Positions 6,801 to 12,567 of a DNA stretch of 12,567 nt are shown one piece after another (positions within the stretch are counted from its first letter, which is position 1; each line of letters opens with the position of its first letter). The translations under genes were made by a program, and so were the position numbers. This stretch comes from a bacterium (GTDB taxonomy: Bacteria > Krumholzibacteriota > Krumholzibacteria > LZORAL124-64-63). The notes under the pieces were generated by a model, which had not been told where the DNA came from, did not search any database, and saw only the letters and a list, made by a program, of their open reading frames with translations. Location: NCBI GenBank assembly GCA_003646045.1, contig QNDV01000028.1, forward strand, positions 1 through 12,567. Reading direction: 5' to 3'.

Positions 6801-7220
6801 GGCCGGATCGGTGGCCAGGCGCTTGGCCAGGGCGGGGATATCGGTCCGGCTGCCGAGCTCCAGGTGGTACCAGCGGTCGGCGCCCAGGGCGCGGGCCAGG
6901 TTCATGTCGCGCATTTCGTCATGGGCGGCATGGATCCGGGTGATGTCCACTTCGGCCAGGGTCGCGTCGAGGCTGGCCAGGCCGGTGGTGAGCAGGGTGC
7001 CGGCGGCCTTCTGTGCCGGTTTGTCGAGGTGGGAGTCGGCCAGTCCCGCGGCGGTGAATTTCACCAGCACACGATCCGGTGCCCAGGGCAGGGACGCGTC
7101 GACCTGGATCGAAGGCCCACCCTGGACCGGTGTCAGGGGCCGGGGGGCATCAGCGGCATTTGCCGTCGAGAACAGGAAGATCACGGACAGGGCGAGGAAA
7201 AGGGCGCTACGTCGCATCAT
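3894..7220 (-). CDS. Secreted subtilisin-like (S8) serine protease with six PKD domains and a C-terminal sorting domain
   Basis: An 1108-residue exported protease. Residues 1-23 form a signal peptide (MMRR, a hydrophobic core, TANA before the likely cleavage). About 25-150 looks like a propeptide. The S8 domain (about 190-515) has the full triad: D220 in AILDSGVD, H254 in GHGTACAG and S450 in NGTSCATP, plus oxyanion N347 in AATGNE. An acidic GDDDTDPNDD stretch may bind calcium. Six PKD domains follow (about 518-1010), each with WDFGDG. The last 90 residues contain YPNPFNPSTTI and end in MTLLK, as in FlgD-like/type IX secretion C-terminal domains. The ATG at 7220 has GAGG five nucleotides upstream. 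A role in extracellular protein degradation, or in processing at the cell surface, is inferred. The gene stands alone with its own promoter and terminator. Confidence 0.92.
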   Translation of the reverse strand: MMRRSALFLALSVIFLFSTANAADAPRPLTPVQGGPSIQVDASLPWAPDRVLVKFTAAGLADSHLDKPAQKAAGTLLTTGLASLDATLAEVDITRIHAAHDEMRDMNLARALGADRWYHLELGSRTDIPALAKRLATDPAVEYALPDLRAYPAVVPNDPLYANNWGHDNTAQLPDLDWGGSYEHDLPTTVGTIGFDSNADPAWGGSQGYGSSSVVIAILDSGVDSTHPDLLQVAGYDFGDDDTDPNDDSASPGHGTACAGVAAAIADNSLGAVGVAGGCSIMPLKVSDSAGNLYFSYIIDAVYHAADNGADVISMSFGAAADIYEPMDIALTYADGQGVVILAATGNENNSTISYPAVNNVVIGVGAASPCGDRKRSSSDSDEVNSGVNTDPNGYTCDGERWWGSNYGLDVQDHRGAVDIIAPTILPTTDIQGAGGYDPGDYSGFFNGTSCATPYAAGVCGLIISANPAWTPAQIRAQLVSTALDIQNVESAAGWDRYSGYGMVDAAAAVGIAPPTGPTALFGLDTSSGCAPLTVNFTDLSSGTINTWAWDFGDGGTDNVADPTHIYTVPGTYDVSLTVTGPDGSDTATTVGLVTVSGPPVASFDAAPAVITAGESVTFTDTSTGDPTAWAWDFGDGGSSSLQNQVHVYGLSGTYTVRLIATSVCGSDTSTVVDVVTVNPPPAPVADFEASSAGGCAPLLVAFNDLSTGAIDTWAWDFGDGGTATEAATAHDYTVPGIYDVQLTVTGPGGSDSKTVVGMITVDGPPTTSFTETANSVTAGDPITFTDTSMGSPSSWDWDFGDGGTSTLPEPTHIYTTAGLYTVTLVTTNACGPDTLVATDHITVAPPPAPVAGFSPDPAAGCVPLEVTFTDASAGDIDTWQWDFGDGGSDTDQNPVHTYNSTGSYDVRLIVMGAGGVDTMTIADAVVVETPVSAAFALSDTLGAPPLEVTFSDQSTGEPVTWAWDFGDGDTSDEAGPVHIYTGDGIYDVTLIVANGCSADTLIMVAAVQVSSLSAAGEMVPARFALAANYPNPFNPSTTIVYGLAKTGHARLEVFDVSGRRVATLVDTRQEAGEHRVQWEPRGLASGVYFTRFTANGQTVTRRMTLLK
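4191..5669 (-). repeat. PKD-domain array: three copies of a 166-residue two-domain unit
   Basis: Within the protease, the WDFGDG motif recurs six times at alternating spacings of 82, 84, 82, 84 and 82 residues, so the true period is a 166-residue (498-bp) pair. Odd domains begin with a GCAPL-type turn (GCVPL in the fifth) and even domains 2 and 4 with a TAG(E/D)-type turn. Cysteines of the first kind and of the second kind each recur at exactly 166-residue intervals. The copies have diverged in nucleotide sequence but keep recognisable blocks, such as the complement of CCGTCGCCGAAGTCCCAGG. Confidence 0.9.
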
Positions 7221-7269
7221 GACCACCTCGGGGGGAGTGCTCAGGAGGTTACTTGCATATCACCAATCA

Positions 7270-7275
7270 ATTATA
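7270..7275 (-). promoter_or_regulatory. -10 box of the protease promoter
   Basis: TATAAT on the minus strand lies in the most AT-rich stretch of the window (about 7250-7320). The start would be near 7264, about 44 nt before the protease ATG. No good TTGACA-like -35 lies at 16-18 nt; TTGCGC is only 13 nt away. The promoter may therefore rely on an activator, or on the lineage's own sigma-factor preference. Confidence 0.5.
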
Positions 7276-7363
7276 ACTGCAAATCGTTGCGCAATTATCA
7301 CGAAAAACTGGGAATATCCGGCATCCCACCGCTCGAACCGGGCCCCGAATGTTGGTGACGGGA

Positions 7364-7393
7364 TTGGCGAATGCAGGCCCCACGTGGTAGATT
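7364..7393 (+). promoter_or_regulatory. Candidate promoter of the ABC-F gene
   Basis: TTGGCG (7364-7369), an 18-nt spacer and TAGATT (7388-7393), about 50 nt before the ATG at 7446. It is only a moderate match (three and four of six consensus bases). The rest of the 7227-7445 intergenic region shows no other gene or RNA. Confidence 0.4.
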
Positions 7394-7445
7394 CGCTCCC
7401 GCTAGCCCCGGCTCTTTCCAACAAGCTCCAGGATTATTGTCAGAC

Positions 7446-9239
7446 ATGGCTCTCGTCGAACTCAAATCCGTAGGTCTGTCCCTGGGCGGGCCACCCGTGC
7501 TCGACGGCGTTGATCTGCGCGTGGAGAAGGGCGAGCGCATCTGCCTCCTGGGGCGCAACGGCGAGGGCAAGACCACCCTGTTGCGCCTGCTGGCCGGGGA
7601 TGTGCAACCGGATAGCGGTGAGATATTGCGCCCGCGTTCCCTGCGTGTGGGAGTGCTGCCCCAGGAAGTGCCCACGCGTCTGGCGGGATCCGTGCGTGGC
7701 ATCATCACCGATCATCTGGGGGAGCTGCCGGAAACGGATGGCGGGGAGACCTGGCGGGTGGATCATCAGGTGGACCGCATCCTGTCGCTCAGCGGTCTGG
7801 ACGGCGAGGCCGACTTCGCCACTCTCTCGGCGGGCAACAAACGGCGAACCCTGCTGGCTCGTGCCCTGGCCGGAGAGCCGGACGTATTGCTGCTGGACGA
7901 ACCCACCAACCACCTGGATATCGACGCCATCACCTGGCTCGAGGAACAGCTCCTGCGCTTCGAGGGCACCCTATTCTTCGTCACCCACGATCGCATGTTC
8001 CTGCGCAGCCTGGCGGGTCGCATCCTGGAGCTGGACCGGGGCCGGTTGCGGGACTGGACCTGCGACTACGACACCTTCCTGGTTCGCCGCGAAGAGTTCC
8101 TGCGCAACGAACAGGCCCAGTGGCATGAATTCGACCGCAAACTGGCCCGGGAGGAGGTCTGGATCCGCCAGGGTGTGCGTGAACGGCGTACCCGCAACGA
8201 GGGCCGGGTGCGCGAGCTGAAGAGTATGCGCCAGGAACGCACCGCGCGACGGGTCCAATCGGGAAACGCGTCGCTCAGGTTGCAGGATGTCGATCGCAGC
8301 GGGCGGCTGGTCATTCGCACCGAGGGCCTGGGTTTCGCCTGGGAAGGTACGCCCATCGTCGAGGGTCTGGACACCATGATCATGCGCGGCGACAAGGTCG
8401 GCGTCATGGGCCCCAACGGCGCGGGTAAGACCACCCTGCTGCGTCTTTTGCTGGGGGAGTTGGCGCCACAGGCGGGAAGTGTCCGTCTGGGCAGCAATCT
8501 GCAGGTAGCCTATTTCGACCAGCAGCGCCTCCAGTTGGATGAGACCCGGACCGTGCAGCAGAACGTGTGCCCGGATGGAGATACGGTGGCCTTCGACGGG
8601 CGCCGCCTCCACGTCATCACCTACCTGCAGAACTTCCTGTTCGCGCCGGACCAGGCTCGCAGTCCCATTACCCATTTGTCCGGAGGCGAACGCAACCGCC
8701 TGCTGCTGGCCAAGCTCTTCACCCGGCCGGCGAATCTGCTGGTGTTGGACGAGCCCACCAACGATCTGGATCTGGAGACCCTGGAATTGCTGGAGGAACT
8801 GCTGGCTGATTTCAGCGGCACCCTGCTGCTGGTCAGCCACGACCGTGCCTTCCTGGACAATGTTACCACCAGCACCCTGGCTCTCGAGGGCGACGGCCGG
8901 GTTGTGGAGACGGTGGGGGGTTACGCCGAGTGGGCCCGGGTGTCACGGTCAGCCCGCTCCCAGCCCGTCCGGGTCAAGAAGGATCGCCCGGCCAGACCGC
9001 AGGCCGACAAACCGCGCCGGTTGACGTTTCGCGAGAAACAGGAGCTGGAATCGGTGCCCGCGCGTATCGAGGAACTGGAGGCGGAACAAGCCTCGCTCCA
9101 CGGCCAGTTGGGGGATCCCAAGCTGTACCGCGAGGAGGGCGACCGGGTGGTCGTCCTGAAGCAGCGTCTGGACGAGGTGGCAGGCGAACTGCCCCGGCTC
9201 TATGCCCGCTGGGAGGAACTCGAAGGGTTCAACCGGTGA
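7446..9239 (+). CDS. uup: ABC-F family ATPase, Uup type
   Basis: A cytoplasmic protein of 597 residues with two ATPase domains and no membrane segment. ABC-F proteins act on ribosomes; Uup is also linked to suppressing tandem-repeat deletion and to branched DNA. Domain 1: Walker A GRNGEGKT (36-43), signature LSAGN (128-132), DEPTN (151-155), switch H181. Interdomain linker about 205-285, rich in Arg and Glu. Domain 2: GPNGAGKT (322-329), LSGGE (411-415), DEPTN (435-439), H465. The Lys/Arg-rich start at 511 and the coiled coil to 597, ending RWEELEGFNR, match the Uup C-terminal domain, which separates it from EttA, YbiT and YheS. The domain 1 signature has Ala in place of the usual second Gly. 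The ATG at 7446 starts just where the family begins; an AGGA lies 12 nt upstream, a weak site. The stop overlaps the convergent rho gene. Confidence 0.9.
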   Translation: MALVELKSVGLSLGGPPVLDGVDLRVEKGERICLLGRNGEGKTTLLRLLAGDVQPDSGEILRPRSLRVGVLPQEVPTRLAGSVRGIITDHLGELPETDGGETWRVDHQVDRILSLSGLDGEADFATLSAGNKRRTLLARALAGEPDVLLLDEPTNHLDIDAITWLEEQLLRFEGTLFFVTHDRMFLRSLAGRILELDRGRLRDWTCDYDTFLVRREEFLRNEQAQWHEFDRKLAREEVWIRQGVRERRTRNEGRVRELKSMRQERTARRVQSGNASLRLQDVDRSGRLVIRTEGLGFAWEGTPIVEGLDTMIMRGDKVGVMGPNGAGKTTLLRLLLGELAPQAGSVRLGSNLQVAYFDQQRLQLDETRTVQQNVCPDGDTVAFDGRRLHVITYLQNFLFAPDQARSPITHLSGGERNRLLLAKLFTRPANLLVLDEPTNDLDLETLELLEELLADFSGTLLLVSHDRAFLDNVTTSTLALEGDGRVVETVGGYAEWARVSRSARSQPVRVKKDRPARPQADKPRRLTFREKQELESVPARIEELEAEQASLHGQLGDPKLYREEGDRVVVLKQRLDEVAGELPRLYARWEELEGFNR

Positions 9240-10326
9240 TCCCGGCCAGCAGTTCGGCGTTGGTGGGGTACTTCTCGATCAGCTTGAGCATACCCTCCAT
9301 GGCTGGTCCCGGCGGCGCGCTCGCCGCTCGCCGGCGCAGCATGTTCAGGGCATCCATCTCGTCCTCGCTGTAGAACAGCTCGTCCCGCCGGGTGCCGCTG
9401 GCCCTCAGGTCTATGGCCGGGAAGATGCGCCGCTCGGCCAACTGTCGCGCCAGCACCAGTTCCATGTTACCCGTGCCCTTGAACTCCTCGAAGATCAGGT
9501 CGTCCATGCGGCTGCCCGTCTCGATCAGCGCCGTGGCGATGACGGTGATGGATCCGCCGTCTTCCACATTGCGCGCCATGCCGAAGAACCGGCGCGGGAT
9601 CTCCAGGCCGCGGCTGTCCAACCCGCCGGTCAGGGTGCGGCCCGAACCGGTGCCGGCCGCGTTGAAGGCCCGCCCCATGCGGGTGATGCTGTCCATGAGA
9701 ATCACCACATCGTGGCCGCACTCCAGCTCGCAGCGGGCCTGGTCCAGGACCATCTCCACCAGGGACACATGGGCCGCCACGCTCTGGTCGCTGCTGCTGG
9801 CCAACACCTCGGCGTTGACCTGGCGGCGAAAATGGGTGACCTCCTCGGGCCGTTCGTCGATGAGCAGCACCACGATACGGGCGTCCGGGGCGGCGGCCGC
9901 GATGGACCGGGCCAGTTCCTCCAGCAGGGTGGTCTTGCCCGTCTTGGGTGGTGATACGATGAGTCCCCTCGTGCCGTGGGCGATGGGGGCGATCAGATCG
10001 ACGATGCGCATGGAGGGTTCGCCGCCGGCACCCAGGTCGAAACGGAGTTCGGGGTTGAGGGCCGTCAGGTCCTTGAAAGACGGACGATCCCTGAAGGCGG
10101 CCGGGTCCAGGCCGCAGATCGTCTGGACATCCGCCAGCTGGGGCCCCTTCCTGCCGGCCTGCACCGGACCGGTTACGGTGGCGCCGTTAACCAGACCGAA
10201 TTTGCGGATCAGATTATTCGAGACGTAGGGATCGTCAGGGGTTGCCTTGAACGAACGGTCGGGGTCGCGCAGGAAACCCGCACCCTGGGGGATGAGGTCG
10301 AGCACGCCGGTCACGGCAGAGGACAT
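9229..10326 (-). CDS. rho: Transcription termination factor Rho, short form
   Basis: A hexameric RNA-dependent helicase that ends transcription. At 365 residues it is shorter than E. coli Rho (419) because the N-terminal helical domain is absent; it starts at the cold-shock RNA-binding fold (GVLDLIPQGAGFLR, PDDPYVS). Core motifs: Walker A PPKTGKT (126-132), LLIDERPEEV with the catalytic-Glu region (154-163), Walker B ending MDSITR (211-216), the loop GSGRTLTGG (227-235), EEFKGTGNMEL and the arginine-finger segment SGTRRDEL near R313. All are intact, so an active ATPase is expected. The ATG at 10326 has AAGGA seven nucleotides upstream; reading further upstream gives no Rho-like sequence. The start lies 85 nt after the folP stop, with no clear terminator or promoter between, so it may be co-transcribed with ftsH-folP. 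Its end overlaps the ABC-F gene by 11 nt. Confidence 0.94.
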   Translation of the reverse strand: MSSAVTGVLDLIPQGAGFLRDPDRSFKATPDDPYVSNNLIRKFGLVNGATVTGPVQAGRKGPQLADVQTICGLDPAAFRDRPSFKDLTALNPELRFDLGAGGEPSMRIVDLIAPIAHGTRGLIVSPPKTGKTTLLEELARSIAAAAPDARIVVLLIDERPEEVTHFRRQVNAEVLASSSDQSVAAHVSLVEMVLDQARCELECGHDVVILMDSITRMGRAFNAAGTGSGRTLTGGLDSRGLEIPRRFFGMARNVEDGGSITVIATALIETGSRMDDLIFEEFKGTGNMELVLARQLAERRIFPAIDLRASGTRRDELFYSEDEMDALNMLRRRAASAPPGPAMEGMLKLIEKYPTNAELLAGITG

Positions 10327-10411
10327 GGCTGGTTCCTTCGGTGGGATGGAGTGGGAATGCTGGCGCAAGTTTCGTTCAACTCGGGCACCTGGGCCAGCAA
10401 AAAAGTACAAT

Positions 10412-11295
10412 CTACGACTGAATGCCGACGCTACGGCTCAATACTTCCAGGAACTGCACGCTAGCCGCCACGTCATGCACCCGCACCACGCTGGTGTTAC
10501 CCTGCCAGGCCGCCACCAGCGCAGCCAGGCTGCCGGGCAGTCGGTCGCCCACGTCGGCACCACTCAACTCGCCGATGAAGCGCTTGCGGCTGGCCCCCAA
10601 CAGGAGGGCCCGCCCGTTCGCCACCCGTTCCAGCCCACGCAGCAATTCCAGGTTGTGCTCCAGTGTCTTGCCGAAGCCGATGCCGGGATCGACCAGCAGG
10701 CGGTCCGGCGCCACCCCCGCTTCTGCGGCCAACAGGCACCGGGCGGCCAGGAAACCGGTTACCTCGGCCACCACGTCGTAGTAGCGGGGGGCCTGCTGCA
10801 TGGTGCCGGGTGCGCCCTGCATGTGCATCAATACCAGGCCGCAGCCGCGCTGCGCCACCAGCTCCAGCATGCCGGGATCGGCTGCGGCGGTGATATCGTT
10901 CACGGCGTCGGCGCCGGCGTCCAGGGCGGCCCGGGCGGTGGTGGTGCGCACCGTATCCACCGACAGGGGCAGATCGGTTTCCCGGCGCAGCGCCTCCAGC
11001 ACCGGCAACAGGCGGTCCTGCTCGGCGGCGGCGGTGATCCGTTCGGCGCCGGGGCGCGAGGATTCGGCGCCCAGATCCAGCAGGTCGGCGCCCGCGGCGG
11101 CCAGGGCCAGGGCGTGTTCCACCGCGCCTGTGGCACCTTCAGCCCGTGAACCGGCCCAGAAACTGTCCGGGGTCAGATTGACGATGCCCATGACCAGGGG
11201 GCGGCCGGCTGGTTCCAGGCGTACCCGGCCCAGGTCCCAGCCGGGCGCGGAAAAGGGCCCTCCGGGGGGCCCTTCATCCGTGGCGTGGATCCGGC

Positions 11296-11299
<4 letters not shown>
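10412..11299 (-). CDS. folP: Dihydropteroate synthase
   Basis: FolP joins p-aminobenzoate to a dihydropterin pyrophosphate, giving dihydropteroate in folate synthesis. Motifs in order (295-residue numbering): [11 protein letters not shown] (37-47), [12 protein letters not shown] (75-85), SVDT (113-116), VNDIT (133-137), [12 protein letters not shown] (157-168), [13 protein letters not shown] (204-216), GASRKRFIG (235-243) and RVHDV (273-277), the whole TIM-barrel set. The usual ESTRPG reads ESSRPG, a mild change. The only start leaving the first strand intact is TTG at 11299, whose TGA overlaps the ftsH stop (11298-11296). The first ATG is codon 37, inside the first conserved strand, too late to be real. 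The Shine-Dalgarno is weak, so coupling to ftsH translation is likely. Codons 9-16 lie in a terminator-like hairpin. Confidence 0.92.
11251..11274 (-). terminator. Terminator-like hairpin in the first codons of folP
   Basis: On the minus strand AAGGGCCC (11274-11267) pairs perfectly with GGGCCCTT (11260-11253) around a 6-nt loop, with a four-base T run ending at 11251. It lies 22 nt past the ftsH stop, where a terminator would be expected, yet also within folP codons 9-16. With so short a U tract it may only attenuate, or act as an RNA stability or translation element. Confidence 0.5.

Positions 11300-12567
<1,268 letters not shown>

Noticed and set aside
5280..7358. Long open frames on the plus strand opposite the protease gene
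   Set aside because: They are rich in Val, Gly, His and Arg, lack recognisable motifs, and mirror the third-position GC bias of the real minus-strand gene.
10327..10410. Upstream in-frame extension of rho by 28 codons
   Set aside because: It lacks similarity to the Rho N-terminus and lies upstream of a good AAGGA site serving the ATG at 10326.
10327..10411. Possible terminator or promoter between folP and rho
   Set aside because: GGC-CCAGGT-GCC is too short a stem, and the TTTTTT lies before rather than after it. TTGAAC has no -10 at proper spacing.

Overview
This is a GC-rich bacterial window (about 65% G+C by eye) with tightly packed housekeeping genes and one large secreted protease. The protease carries PKD repeats and ends in a YPNPFNPST-type C-terminal domain. 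That ending is typical of the Fibrobacterota-Chlorobiota-Bacteroidota superphylum and its uncultured relatives, such as Krumholzibacteriota, Eiseniibacteriota and Latescibacterota. I infer a member of that broad group, but cannot fix the taxon from sequence alone.

Layout. 1-840 (minus): the 5' part of trpE (anthranilate synthase I, running off the left edge), preceded by a full transcription-attenuation leader. The leader has a near-consensus promoter, a 38-residue peptide with five Trp codons in nine, a candidate antiterminator and an intrinsic terminator. 880-2659 (plus): a promoter, aroC (chorismate synthase) and a YbaK-family aminoacyl-tRNA deacylase. 2678-3724 (minus): a class I DAHP synthase. 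3830-7275 (minus): the subtilisin-like protease with its promoter and a strong terminator. 7364-9239 (plus): a Uup-type ABC-F ATPase. 9229-12567 (minus): ftsH (3' part, running off the right edge), folP and rho, in that transcription order.

How the genes work together. DAHP synthase makes the first intermediate of the shikimate pathway, AroC makes chorismate, and TrpE commits chorismate to tryptophan. Three control points of aromatic synthesis therefore sit within 4 kb, and trpE and aroC are transcribed divergently from one 411-bp intergenic region. FolP (dihydropteroate synthase) uses p-aminobenzoate, which also derives from chorismate, and appears translationally coupled to the end of ftsH. 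Rho is a short form starting directly at the RNA-binding cold-shock fold.

Most noteworthy. (1) The Trp-codon-rich leader peptide and attenuator ahead of trpE, which is too short for ordinary gene calling. (2) An exact 166-residue super-repeat of paired PKD domains in the protease, each pair carrying two cysteines at fixed spacing. (3) A terminator-like hairpin inside the first codons of folP, just after the ftsH stop. (4) An 11-nt overlap of the convergent ABC-F and rho genes. I saw no tRNA, rRNA, CRISPR array, insertion sequence or phage gene.
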